Source: Marinifilum breve | GTDB taxonomy: Bacteria; Bacteroidota; Bacteroidia; Bacteroidales; Marinifilaceae | DNA: 64,000 nt | Direction of reading: 5' to 3' | NCBI RefSeq assembly: GCF_003202155.1 | Contig: NZ_QFLI01000003.1 | Coordinates: 62,001 to 126,000, forward strand | In this document: one piece after another, positions 1 to 7,779 of the stretch | How the letters are laid out: every line of letters begins with the position of its first letter | Numbering within the stretch: position 1 is the stretch's first letter | Translations under genes and position numbers: made by a program | The notes under the pieces: model-generated | The model's input: only the letters and a program-made list of their open reading frames with translations | Databases searched by the model: none | What the model was told of the DNA's origin: nothing

Positions 1-1
1 A

Positions 2-487
2 GCTTTTTTTAATGTAGCAAAAGACAAGAACAGACCATTTATCATCTCCACCAGTCAAACCCAAACACAAGTTATCGGAACATCATTTCGAATTTCGGAA
101 GCTAATGGCAATACCTTTATTAAGGTAGAATCGGGAATTGTTGAGTTTAGGGGAAAAAATGAACCAACAAATAAGGTACGACTGGTGAAAGGTGATAAAG
201 CGAAGTTTATGACCAAGCAACATGTAATTCTAAAAGGCTCCAATAAATCTCAAAATTCAGAATTAAAAATTCAGTATTTAGCATATCAGAACGAAAGTTT
301 AAAATCGATATGTAGCGATTTAAATGAACTATTTAATGTAGATATCAGACTGGAAGGAGAAATGATCCCACAACTCAGGTTGACAACAGTATTTGAAAAT
401 CAAAAACTGGAAAATATCCTGGAAACCATTTCTTTCACCTTAGATCTTGATATCGAAAAAAACAATTCGTACATCCTACTAAAATAA
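2..487 (+). CDS. FecR-family anti-sigma factor, C-terminal part (5' end outside window)
   Basis: The reading frame is open from base 2, so the start lies upstream of the window. The visible part begins inside the FecR domain (TQVIGTSFRI, then VESGIVEF and VRLVKGDKAKF) and ends with the DUF4974-like tail (LKSICSDLNELFNVDI, LENILETISFTLDLDI). FecR proteins sit in the inner membrane, sense a TonB receptor in the periplasm and control a partner ECF sigma factor. The receptor gene starts 7 bases downstream and carries an STN signalling domain, which fits a sigma/anti-sigma/receptor signalling set. The sigma gene would be expected upstream, outside the window. The family call is secure; the ligand is unknown. 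Confidence 0.88.
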   Translation, partial: AFFNVAKDKNRPFIISTSQTQTQVIGTSFRISEANGNTFIKVESGIVEFRGKNEPTNKVRLVKGDKAKFMTKQHVILKGSNKSQNSELKIQYLAYQNESLKSICSDLNELFNVDIRLEGEMIPQLRLTTVFENQKLENILETISFTLDLDIEKNNSYILLK

Positions 488-494
488 TTCGTAC

Positions 495-3074
495 ATGAGA
501 AATATATTTCTTTTTCTAGCAGCCATTTTTATGCTGTTGGGGATGAATACGGCAATGTCTCAACCAAAAGACAACCAAATCATTAAAACCAACAAAGAGT
601 CTTATTCCTTTGTGGAGCTAATGGATTTGATTAAAAATCAAACCAAACTGAACTGTACCTACCCAAGCACAGAACTTGGGAAAAAGAAAATTTACTTGGG
701 TAAAAAATCTTACCAACTAAGTATATTACTGGATAAGGTATGTTTGCAGCTTCAGTTAAAACATAAAATCATTGGAAATCAGATTGCTTTTAAAAAGTAC
801 CCAAACAAGACAGTAACCATTAGCGGCTATATAAAAGATGCTAACAATGGTGAAGACTTAATTGGAGCTGCCTTCTATATCAAAGAACTGAAAAAAGGTA
901 CAATCACCAACCCATATGGCTTTTACTCTTTAAGTGTTCCTGCTGGTTATTATACGTTTAGCTATTCTTTTTTGGGAACAAAAACTCAAACTAAAGTTGT
1001 GGAAGTTACCGATAACTTGAGTTTGAATATCGATTTATCTTCTGATAATCTTCAAATAAAAGAAGTAGTTGTAAGAGGTGAAGCTGCAGCCAGTAATGTT
1101 GAGCGAGCTGAAATGAGTGTAGTAAAAATGCCAGCCACTACCATAAAAAAGTTACCTGCCTTAATGGGTGAGGTCGACCTAATTAAGGCTGTTCAAATGC
1201 TTCCCGGCGTAAAACCTGCTGCCGAAGGGTCGAGTGGTTTTAGTGTTCGTGGAGGTAATCCTGACCAAAACCTTTTGCTTTTGGATGAAGCTCCGGTTTA
1301 CAATGCCTCTCACCTTTTAGGATTCTTTTCGGTATTTAATAATGATGCTTTAAGTGATATGAAACTTTACAAAGGTGATATTCCTGCCGCAGTAGGTGGT
1401 CGTCTTTCATCATTTCTGGATATCAGAATGAAAAATGGAAACAGCAAAAAATTTAGTGGTAATGGTGGTATTGGTACGGTTTCATCAAGGTTAACTCTTG
1501 AGGGGCCTATTGGTAAAAATGAAAAGACTTCTTTTATGCTATCAGGAAGAAGAAGTTATGCAGATTTATTTCTTAGATTATCTTCCGACGAAGACGTCAA
1601 AAATAATATCGTTTACTTTTACGATGTAAATGCAAAAATCAACCATCGCTTTAATGATAAAAATCGTTTGTTTATTTCAACTTATCTGGGAAAAGATAAA
1701 TTTAAAAGTAATGAGAATGAATTAAACTTTGGTAACAAAACCATAAGTCTACGTTGGAATCACCTTTTTTCTAACAAACTATTTTCAAATGCCACCTTCC
1801 TGTATAGCAAGTATGATTATGAAATTTCAAATAGATTAGGTGTTGATGCATTCATGTGGAAATCAAATATGGAAGATTATTCGGCAAAACTTGATTTCAA
1901 CTACTTTCTTAATGCCAATAACAATATCAAATTTGGAGGTGCTATTATCTATCACAAATTTGAACCCGGACATGCTTATGGCCTGGGTGAACAGTCAATA
2001 TTCTCGGATTATAAAGTGAACGAATCAAATGCATTGGAAGAGGCGCTATACATTTCCAATGAGCAAAAAATTGGTGATCGCTTGACTTTGAAATACGGTT
2101 TACGTTTTAGCATGTTCAACAATATTGGAAAAGGAACCGTTTATAAGTTTGATGAAAACTATAATGTTACAGATTCCACCAAATATAAGAATGGCAAAAT
2201 TTTTAATACCTACACCAATTGGGAACCTCGCTTAGGTATTAAATATAGTGTTGGTCCAACTTCATCTGTAAAGGCTAGTTATTCCAGAACCACTCAATAC
2301 ATGCAGCTAACTCAAAATTCTACGGGAGGATTGCCACTGGATGTTTGGTTCCCAGCTTCGCCAAATGTAAAACCACAAACTTCCGATCAGTTTGCATTAG
2401 GGTATTTCAGAAACTTTAGAGACAATACCATCGAAATGTCATTAGAAGGATATTATAAGAAATTACACAACTCTATAGATTTTAAGGATTTTGCTGAATT
2501 ACTTCTAAATAAACACCTGGAAGGTGAATTAAGAACTGGATCGGCCAAAGCCTATGGTTTTGAATTTACTACAAACCTTAAATTTAATCGCTTGCAAGGT
2601 TGGGTTGGATATACATGGTCGAGAACAAGACGTACAATAGATGGGATCAATAATGGGAAATCTTACCGTTCTCCATATGATGTACCGCACAATATAAAAG
2701 CAGCTTTAAGTTATAAACTAACAAAAAGAACTACAGTTTCTGCAAACTTTACCTACTCAACAGGATCTCCTGTTACCTATCCGGTTGGTAGAGCTGAATA
2801 CCAAGGAGCATTGGTAAAAATTTATTCAGGAAGAAACTCATATAGAATGCCAGACAATCATCGTTTGGATTTAGCTCTTACATTAAAAGGGAAAAAGAAA
2901 CCTGGACGTAAATGGGAAGGTGAATGGAATTTCTCTTTATACAATGCATATGGTAGAAAAAATCCATGGTACATCAGTTTCAAGCAGGATGACAACAACC
3001 CTAACGTAATGAAAGCTGAAAAAACATACCTATTTACCTTTGTTCCTTCAATTACTTATAACTTTAAATTTTAG
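495..3074 (+). CDS. TonB-dependent outer-membrane receptor with STN signalling domain
   Basis: 859 residues with an N-terminal signal peptide (hydrophobic residues about 4-22). Order seen: STN (secretin/TonB short N-terminal) domain at about 37-101, carboxypeptidase-regulatory-like beta-sandwich at about 107-190, plug domain (LPALMGEVDLIKAVQMLPGV, then FSVRGGNPDQNLLLLDEAPV) and a 22-strand-type barrel ending in an aromatic Phe, as usual for outer-membrane barrels. The STN domain contacts the periplasmic FecR protein encoded just upstream, so substrate binding may induce the locus. The gene is followed at one base by a DUF4249 lipoprotein. No SusD is present, so this is not a classical polysaccharide utilisation pair. 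Substrate unknown. Confidence 0.93.
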   Translation: MRNIFLFLAAIFMLLGMNTAMSQPKDNQIIKTNKESYSFVELMDLIKNQTKLNCTYPSTELGKKKIYLGKKSYQLSILLDKVCLQLQLKHKIIGNQIAFKKYPNKTVTISGYIKDANNGEDLIGAAFYIKELKKGTITNPYGFYSLSVPAGYYTFSYSFLGTKTQTKVVEVTDNLSLNIDLSSDNLQIKEVVVRGEAAASNVERAEMSVVKMPATTIKKLPALMGEVDLIKAVQMLPGVKPAAEGSSGFSVRGGNPDQNLLLLDEAPVYNASHLLGFFSVFNNDALSDMKLYKGDIPAAVGGRLSSFLDIRMKNGNSKKFSGNGGIGTVSSRLTLEGPIGKNEKTSFMLSGRRSYADLFLRLSSDEDVKNNIVYFYDVNAKINHRFNDKNRLFISTYLGKDKFKSNENELNFGNKTISLRWNHLFSNKLFSNATFLYSKYDYEISNRLGVDAFMWKSNMEDYSAKLDFNYFLNANNNIKFGGAIIYHKFEPGHAYGLGEQSIFSDYKVNESNALEEALYISNEQKIGDRLTLKYGLRFSMFNNIGKGTVYKFDENYNVTDSTKYKNGKIFNTYTNWEPRLGIKYSVGPTSSVKASYSRTTQYMQLTQNSTGGLPLDVWFPASPNVKPQTSDQFALGYFRNFRDNTIEMSLEGYYKKLHNSIDFKDFAELLLNKHLEGELRTGSAKAYGFEFTTNLKFNRLQGWVGYTWSRTRRTIDGINNGKSYRSPYDVPHNIKAALSYKLTKRTTVSANFTYSTGSPVTYPVGRAEYQGALVKIYSGRNSYRMPDNHRLDLALTLKGKKKPGRKWEGEWNFSLYNAYGRKNPWYISFKQDDNNPNVMKAEKTYLFTFVPSITYNFKF

Positions 3075-3075
3075 A

Positions 3076-3996
3076 ATGATGAAAATGAATATATTAAAAC
3101 ACCTCTCTCTTCCTTCATTCACCAACAAGCAAATCATACCCATTTGCCTGTTAATTTTTGTTATTACAATTTGTTCATGTACAGAAGATATTAATGTAAA
3201 AGTTGACAAAGGAGATACACGTTTATCTGTGGAAGCTAGCGTAACATCTGATTTTAAAAACCATACTGTAATTCTAAAGGAATCTAGTGATGTATTTTTT
3301 AATCAAAAGGCAGTACTAGTTCAAAATGCAATTGTTACTGTAACAGATGGCAGTAATACCTATAATTATATTGAAACTTCAGCTGGACATTATGAGAGTG
3401 AGAATAAATTTGCGGGAGAACCTGGCAAAACCTATTCTCTATCCATTACAAATGTAGATGTCAATGATGATGGAAACATGGAGGAATATTCGGCCAGTTC
3501 TACCATGAAATATCCATATACTGTAGAAAAGATAGAATTGCATTTCGATCCTGATTATGAACCAGAAGGTGATGATGAAGACGAAGGTGCATTTTGGTTG
3601 GTTTCATTATATATGCAGGATGATATTAAAACAAAGGATTTCTACGCTTATGCTTGTAGTATAAATGATGTTCTGGTTCATGACACCATAACTGAAATCA
3701 TCGTCCAAGAAGATACTTATTTTAATGGCGAATTAACAAAAGGAGCAGATGTTGGAGAGTTAAGTCAAGCAAAACCAGATGAAATACTGGAAGAAAACGA
3801 CAAGGTGACTCTAGAAACCTATGCCATAACTGAAGAATATTACGATTTCGTTTCTCAACTAAAACAACAAGATGAAGGACAAGACATGTTTTCTGGCCCT
3901 CCAGGAAATATAGCATCAAATGTTTCAAATGGAGCAATAGGCTTTTTTGCTGTTTACTCCATTACTCGAACATCAACTTTACTTACAACTGATTAA
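3076..3996 (+). CDS. DUF4249 family lipoprotein
   Basis: 306 residues from the ATG at 3076, one base after the receptor stop; the frame is open further upstream to 3040, but that would overlap the receptor and bury the signal peptide. A hydrophobic stretch (CLLIFVITICSC) ends in a lipobox-like ICSC with Cys35, then an acidic beta-rich domain typical of DUF4249 (GDTRLSVEASVTSDF, VQNAIVTVTDG, AGHYESENKFAGEPGKTY). DUF4249 genes are regularly paired with TonB receptors carrying a carboxypeptidase-like domain. A surface accessory role in capture of the same ligand is inferred. A strong terminator follows directly. Confidence 0.85.
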   Translation: MMKMNILKHLSLPSFTNKQIIPICLLIFVITICSCTEDINVKVDKGDTRLSVEASVTSDFKNHTVILKESSDVFFNQKAVLVQNAIVTVTDGSNTYNYIETSAGHYESENKFAGEPGKTYSLSITNVDVNDDGNMEEYSASSTMKYPYTVEKIELHFDPDYEPEGDDEDEGAFWLVSLYMQDDIKTKDFYAYACSINDVLVHDTITEIIVQEDTYFNGELTKGADVGELSQAKPDEILEENDKVTLETYAITEEYYDFVSQLKQQDEGQDMFSGPPGNIASNVSNGAIGFFAVYSITRTSTLLTTD

Positions 3997-4002
3997 ATAC
4001 CT

Positions 4003-4034
4003 AAAAGAGCACCCAATTGAGTGCTCTTTTTTTA
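4003..4034. terminator. Bidirectional rho-independent terminator
   Basis: A 10-bp perfect stem (AAAAGAGCAC at 4003-4012 with GTGCTCTTTT at 4021-4030), loop of 8, then a T-run. It lies between the convergent DUF4249 gene and the CDGSH gene and has A/T tracts on both sides, so it can stop both. Confidence 0.85.
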
Positions 4035-4475
4035 TTCTTTAAAACCAATATCATTGTGCGTTCCATCACAGAATGGCTTGTTTTTCGATGCTCCACATCT
4101 GCAAAAATAGCACGCATCTTCCATAACTTCGCGCTTTCCGTCCGATCTAACCAGCGTAATTGGCCCCTCAACCATTAATGGTCCGTTTGTCATTACCTCA
4201 ACTTTTTTTCCTGTTTCTAACGCTTTAATAGGTCCCTTATCCGCCTCATCCTCTTCCGGAGTATTCATGTAAAAGGATAAAGCACGCGATGGACATTTTT
4301 GTACCTGTTTGATGATTGATTCCGTATCTGCTCCTTGCATTTTTATCCAAGGACGAGTTCCAGGCTGAAAAACTGTTGGCAAACCTTTAAAACAGGTTCC
4401 GGCGTGAATACAAATCGCCGAATCATAAACCACAGTTACTTCTCCGTTTGAATATTCTTTTTTTGTATTCTTCAT
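4032..4475 (-). CDS. CDGSH iron-sulfur protein with N-terminal mono-cluster ferredoxin-like domain
   Basis: 147 residues. The N-terminal half matches the divergent 4Fe-4S single-cluster domain (Fer4_19: CIHAGTCFKGLPTVFQPG, then VQKCPSRALSF). The C-terminal half is a CDGSH zinc-finger-like domain with the 2Fe-2S ligands Cys125, Cys127, Cys136 and His140 in CRCGASKNKPFCDGTH. Two-domain proteins of this architecture are common in Bacteroidota and are taken to be small electron-transfer or redox-sensing proteins; the physiological partner is unknown. It is a single-gene unit, convergent with the receptor operon. Both sets of ligands are intact. Confidence 0.9.
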   Translation of the reverse strand: MKNTKKEYSNGEVTVVYDSAICIHAGTCFKGLPTVFQPGTRPWIKMQGADTESIIKQVQKCPSRALSFYMNTPEEDEADKGPIKALETGKKVEVMTNGPLMVEGPITLVRSDGKREVMEDACYFCRCGASKNKPFCDGTHNDIGFKE

Positions 4476-4652
4476 GATTTCTTGTTTTGATGTTAGATTG
4501 TCACCTCTTAATTTACCACATTTTTAAAAAAATTGCAGATTTTTATTTTAAAGCATAAAAAAAGTTCTTTCAACAATCTCCTCATCCTGAACCACCTGCA
4601 AAAACAAGCAAAAGCAGGCGAAATAAATTCTTAATTTTAGTATAAAAAAGCT

Positions 4653-4683
4653 CTTGCAGATCTAAAAAAATGTTCTACTTTTG
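4653..4683 (+). promoter_or_regulatory. Bacteroidota-type promoter for tRNA-Trp
   Basis: TTG at 4654-4656, exactly 19 bases, then TACTTTTG at 4676-4683. This matches the known Bacteroidota consensus (TTTG, N19, TAnnTTTG). It lies about 45 bases upstream of the mature tRNA, so transcription would start near 4690 with a short 5' leader. Confidence 0.75.
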
Positions 4684-4727
4684 TCGCAGACTTTTGAGAA
4701 ACGATAGTCTTGAAGTCTACAAAACAC

Positions 4728-4800
4728 ACGGGTGTAGCTCAGTTGGCAGAGCACTGGTCTCCAAAACCAGGTGTCGGGAGTTCGAGTCTCTCCTCCCGTG
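4728..4800 (+). tRNA. tRNA-Trp (anticodon CCA)
   Basis: All four arms can be folded: D-stem GCTC/GAGC, anticodon stem CTGGT/ACCAG with loop CTCCAAA (anticodon CCA), T-arm GGGAG-TTCGAGT-CTCTC. The acceptor stem (4728-4734 with 4793-4799) pairs except for a U-U opposition at positions 6:67. CCA is not encoded, as usual in this phylum. In many Bacteroidota tRNA-Trp precedes secE-nusG; here it stands alone between its own promoter and terminator. Confidence 0.95.
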
Positions 4801-4804
4801 CAAG

Positions 4805-4832
4805 ACCTTCCGATTTTTCGGAAGGTTTTTTT
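4805..4832 (+). terminator. Terminator of tRNA-Trp
   Basis: Stem ACCTTCCGA (4805-4813) with TCGGAAGGT (4818-4826), loop of 4, followed by a run of Ts. It starts five bases after the tRNA. Confidence 0.88.
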
Positions 4833-4841
4833 GTATCTATA

Positions 4842-4867
4842 AAAAACAAAACCGCCCGAAGGCGGTT
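4842..4867 (-). terminator. Terminator for the small minus-strand gene
   Basis: AACCGCC (4850-4856), loop CGAA, GGCGGTT (4861-4867). Read on the minus strand it is followed by a T-rich tail (4849-4842). It lies 69 bases beyond the stop of the 48-residue gene at 4936-5082. A weaker hairpin TCACC/GGTGA is present near 4920-4933. Confidence 0.7.
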
Positions 4868-4935
4868 CTCTGTTTTTAATTGTTCTAACACTAATACTAT
4901 TTCACTCTGGTATGAAGAGTCACCTATCGGTGATT

Positions 4936-5082
4936 TCACACACGCTCTTTAATCAAATAATTGTCTGCTATTTCCTGATAACTTTCTCGGTTTAAATTGT
5001 TTTTAAATCCTCTTTTTGATTTCTTCGATTGAGGTCGTCTTCTCTTTTCTCTGGTCTGTTCAGCTCTAAAAGTTTTAGACAT
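4936..5082 (-). CDS. Small, highly basic protein (48 aa)
   Basis: An ATG at 5082 opens a 48-residue frame ending TGA at 4936-4938. It starts MSKTFRAEQTREKRRRP and continues with QSKKSKRGFKNN, so the first two thirds are very rich in Lys and Arg, like a nucleic-acid-binding or ribosome-associated peptide; the C-terminal third is mixed (ESYQEIADNYLIKERV). It has its own minus-strand terminator. No family recognised. The strongly biased composition, the terminator and the lack of any competing gene support it as real. Function unknown. Confidence 0.55.
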   Translation of the reverse strand: MSKTFRAEQTREKRRRPQSKKSKRGFKNNLNRESYQEIADNYLIKERV

Positions 5083-5199
5083 AACATCAAATTTTTAGTT
5101 CTTCAAAAATTCATATTATCAGATATTTGTACGGGATATTTGCCTAGGACGTTACAAAAAATTGTATTTGATATTCAATAACCTTTCTATTTCGCCCAT

Positions 5200-5262
5200 A
5201 GACCTACAAGCATCCTACTTCAATTTACACTTCCAAAGGTTCCTGAGTGTAGTCTAAGGACC
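5200..5262. repeat. Degenerate copy of a palindromic intergenic repeat
   Basis: This stretch aligns along its length with the repeat at 5631-5703: both contain GACCTA...AGC..TCCTACT..A.TTT, TCCAAAGG, TCCTGAG, AGTC.AAGGACC. This copy is worn (TCCTGAGTGTAGTCTAAGG against TCCTGAGCGGAGTCGAAGG). The two copies flank the GIY-YIG pseudogene. Confidence 0.65.
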
Positions 5263-5304
5263 AAAAAAAATAAAAGAATTTTCTTTAAACCAAGCTCATA
5301 TAAT

Positions 5305-5607
5305 ATGTTCTGCTATACCTACATATTACAATGCAATGATGGTTCTTACTATACTGGCAGTACCTAGAACTTAGATAAACGATTAGAAGAACACATGCTT
5401 GGCTTAGGTTCTCATTTCACAAAAAAGCACTTACCAGTAAAGTTGGTTTATTTCGAAGAATTTGATAGAATAGATGATGCGTTCTACAGAGAAAAACAAA
5501 TTAAGGGTTGGAGTAGAATAAAGAAAGAAGCATTGATTAATAATCAAAAGGAAGAACTAAAATTACTCTCAGCATGTAAAAACAAAACGCACTACAAAAA
5601 TTTGTAA
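5305..5607 (+). pseudogene. GIY-YIG nuclease family gene broken by an in-frame stop
   Basis: From ATG 5305 the frame reads the start of a small GIY-YIG domain (YTYILQCNDGSYYTGST), then hits TAG at 5365-5367, and continues in the same frame with NLDKRLEEHMLGLGSHFTKK, LPVKLVYFEEF, and REKQIKGWSRIKKEALI. In family members a sense codon, often Lys, stands where the TAG is, so a single base change would explain the break. Without the stop the protein would be about 100 residues, the usual length of this UPF0213/excinuclease-C-like family. The remainder starting at Met (5395) lacks the GIY-YIG tyrosines. The gene sits between two copies of a palindromic repeat. Confidence 0.85.
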
Positions 5608-5630
5608 TGCGCTTGATATATTTGCGGCTC

Positions 5631-5703
5631 TTCGACTTCGCTCAGGGACCTAAGCTCCTACTCCACTTTGCAGATCCAAAGGATCCTGAGCGGAGTCGAA
5701 GGA
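5631..5703. repeat. Palindromic intergenic repeat with 16-bp inverted ends
   Basis: TTCGACTTCGCTCAGG (5631-5646) is an inverted match, one mismatch, of CCTGAGCGGAGTCGAA (5685-5700). It lies just after the GIY-YIG pseudogene and has a degenerate partner at 5200-5262. Sequences of this TTCGACTNCGCTCAGG type are widespread interspersed repeats in Bacteroidota genomes. Confidence 0.8.
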
Positions 5704-5727
5704 CCTGTTAATTCAGAGGATTCAAAC

Positions 5728-7551
5728 CTACAACAGCTGCATATCATATAGCTTCTTATAGGCTCCATCTTTCTCTATTAGTTCATCGTGTTTACCACGT
5801 TCTACAATTTCTCCTTCGTTGAAAACACAAATTAAATCGGCATTTTTAACGGTCGACAAACGGTGTGCAATCACCAATGAAGTCCTATTCTTCATTAATT
5901 TATCCAAAGCATCCTGTACCAATCTTTCCGACTCTGTATCCAAAGCTGAAGTTGCCTCATCCAAAATCATAATTGGAGGATTTTTAAGCACTGCACGTGC
6001 AATACTCAATCGCTGACGTTGACCACCTGAAAGCTTACTACCTCTATCTCCAATATTGGTATCGTAACCATTCTCTGTAGCACTGATAAAGTCGTGAGCA
6101 TTGGCAATTTTAGCAGCAGCTATTACATCATCCATTGTTGCGTTCTCAACTCCAAAGGCAATGTTATTAAATATGGTATCATTAAAAAGAATCGATTCTT
6201 GATTCACATTCCCCATCAGGTTACGTAAATCTTTCATCTTATAATCACGAATGTCAATACCATCAACCAAAATGCTACCCTCATTTACATCGTAAAATCG
6301 TGGTAACAAATCCACGAAAGTAGTTTTACCAGAACCCGACTGACCAACCAATGCCACTGTTTTTCCTTTTGGAATTTCCAGATCAACATTCTTCAATACA
6401 TTCCTTTCTCCATTATATGAGAAAGTAACATTCTTATAATGGATAGAATTGCAAAATTCACCTACTGATTCTGCATTTTCTTTATCTGTAATGGTCGATT
6501 TTGCCTCTAATACTTGATCAATTCTATCCATTGCTGCCAACCCTTTCTGAATACTATAGTATGCTTTCGAAAATGATTTCGCAGGATTAATCACAGAATA
6601 GAAAATAACCAAATAAGTGATAAAGTCAGCTCCGTTCATTGTTCCTTTGCCGTCAATAATTAATCTACCTCCATACCAAAGTACAATTACAATTACCATT
6701 GTTCCCAAAAACTCACTAACCGGATGAGCTAAAACTCTTCTCCTCATTAATGAATTCATTGTTCTGCGATAATCATTATTCTCTTTAGTAAACTTTGATT
6801 CCACTTTTTTCTCTGCTGTAAATGCTTTGATAATCCTCAATCCCGAAAGTGTTTCCTCAATAGTTGATAACAAATCGGCCATCAAATTTTGTCCTATTCT
6901 AGACCTTCCTTTAAGAGTTCTACCAATTCTACCAATTATTCCACCTGCTATTGGTAAAAGTATAAATACAAATAGAGTCAATTCCGGACTCATTTTGATC
7001 ATAGCAATAAGAGCTACAAGAATAATGATTGGATTCTTTATAAACATATCCAATGAATTCATGATTGAATTCTCAACTTCCTGAACATCACCAGTTGATC
7101 TAGCAATAATATCACCCTTTTTTTCATCTGTAAAAAAAGGAATAGGAAGACTTATAATCTTATGGTATAGTTTAACTCTTAGGTCTCGAACAACTGCATT
7201 TCGAATATTAACGATATGATATGATCCAAAGTAAGTAAAGCCTACTTTTAGCGCCACTGCAATAACAAGTACCATTCCAACAAAAATTAAAGCTGAATCA
7301 GCTCCATAATCATTTTTCATTTGGGTAGTGTAATAGTAGAAATTGTGATTTAAAGCACTTGTACTAAACTCCCACTCTACCATTTCATTAATTGGCTCCG
7401 TAATATTGAAAAGAATTTCCAAAATTGGTTTCATCATTACAAATGAGAACACACCAAAAACAGCACCAAGTAAATTATAGATAAAACTCAATATTAAATC
7501 TCCCTTGTAAGGAGGTAGAAAGCGTTTGAGGATACTAAAAAAATCTTTCAT
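5728..7551 (-). CDS. ABC exporter, MsbA-like (permease fused to ATPase)
   Basis: 607 residues. The N-terminal half (about 1-320) is a six-helix exporter membrane domain; the C-terminal half is an ATPase with Walker A (GQSGSGKTT), Q-loop (NVNQESILFNDT), signature LSGGQRQR, Walker B with catalytic Glu (IMILDEATSALD) and H-loop (IAHRLSTV). Full half-transporters of this type work as homodimers in the inner membrane; the closest functional model is MsbA, which flips lipid A, but substrate cannot be read from sequence. In the unlysogenised chromosome it would lie directly downstream of purB's terminator, in the same direction. Confidence 0.9.
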   Translation of the reverse strand: MKDFFSILKRFLPPYKGDLILSFIYNLLGAVFGVFSFVMMKPILEILFNITEPINEMVEWEFSTSALNHNFYYYTTQMKNDYGADSALIFVGMVLVIAVALKVGFTYFGSYHIVNIRNAVVRDLRVKLYHKIISLPIPFFTDEKKGDIIARSTGDVQEVENSIMNSLDMFIKNPIIILVALIAMIKMSPELTLFVFILLPIAGGIIGRIGRTLKGRSRIGQNLMADLLSTIEETLSGLRIIKAFTAEKKVESKFTKENNDYRRTMNSLMRRRVLAHPVSEFLGTMVIVIVLWYGGRLIIDGKGTMNGADFITYLVIFYSVINPAKSFSKAYYSIQKGLAAMDRIDQVLEAKSTITDKENAESVGEFCNSIHYKNVTFSYNGERNVLKNVDLEIPKGKTVALVGQSGSGKTTFVDLLPRFYDVNEGSILVDGIDIRDYKMKDLRNLMGNVNQESILFNDTIFNNIAFGVENATMDDVIAAAKIANAHDFISATENGYDTNIGDRGSKLSGGQRQRLSIARAVLKNPPIMILDEATSALDTESERLVQDALDKLMKNRTSLVIAHRLSTVKNADLICVFNEGEIVERGKHDELIEKDGAYKKLYDMQLL

Positions 7552-7609
7552 TAAAAGTATAAATAGTTAAACAAGTACATTGGGCTATCAAGAGTCTACC
7601 CAATAAAAA

Positions 7610-7640
7610 TAGGCTGTAAAAGTACAACTCTTACAGCCTA
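7610..7640 (-). terminator. Displaced purB terminator
   Basis: TAGGCTGTAA (7610-7619) pairs perfectly with TTACAGCCTA (7631-7640), loop of 11. On the minus strand the tail after the stem is TTTTTATT, a classic terminator for leftward transcription. No leftward gene ends here in the lysogen; removing the prophage would place it about 30 bases past the purB stop, so it is most simply purB's terminator. Its 5' arm (minus strand) contains the attachment core. Confidence 0.7.
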
Positions 7641-7643
7641 AAA
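7627..7643 (+). other. attL: left prophage attachment core
   Basis: The 17-bp sequence ACTCTTACAGCCTAAAA is repeated exactly at 43942-43958. It lies 136 bases upstream of the integrase gene, which points inwards, and the flanking bases differ at both ends. Confidence 0.85.
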
Positions 7644-7779
7644 GAAACCGCCATACAGAATTGCTCTTTTTCAACACTTTACATTTTGCTCTTATCTATG
7701 TTTTTGCTAATTTTACGCTATAACTTTAAACAAACTTTAAACATTTACACTTAACACCTAAGAGAATCTGTTAAATATT

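Noticed and set aside
495-3996. SusC/SusD polysaccharide utilisation pair
   Set aside because: The second gene is a DUF4249 protein, not SusD, and no glycoside hydrolases follow.
4728-4800. tRNA-Trp as prophage integration site
   Set aside because: The prophage ends carry a 17-bp repeat in the purB terminator, 2.8 kb away, and no tRNA 3' end is repeated.
4670-4952. Open frames across tRNA-Trp on both strands
   Set aside because: They run through the tRNA and its terminator and have no coding character.
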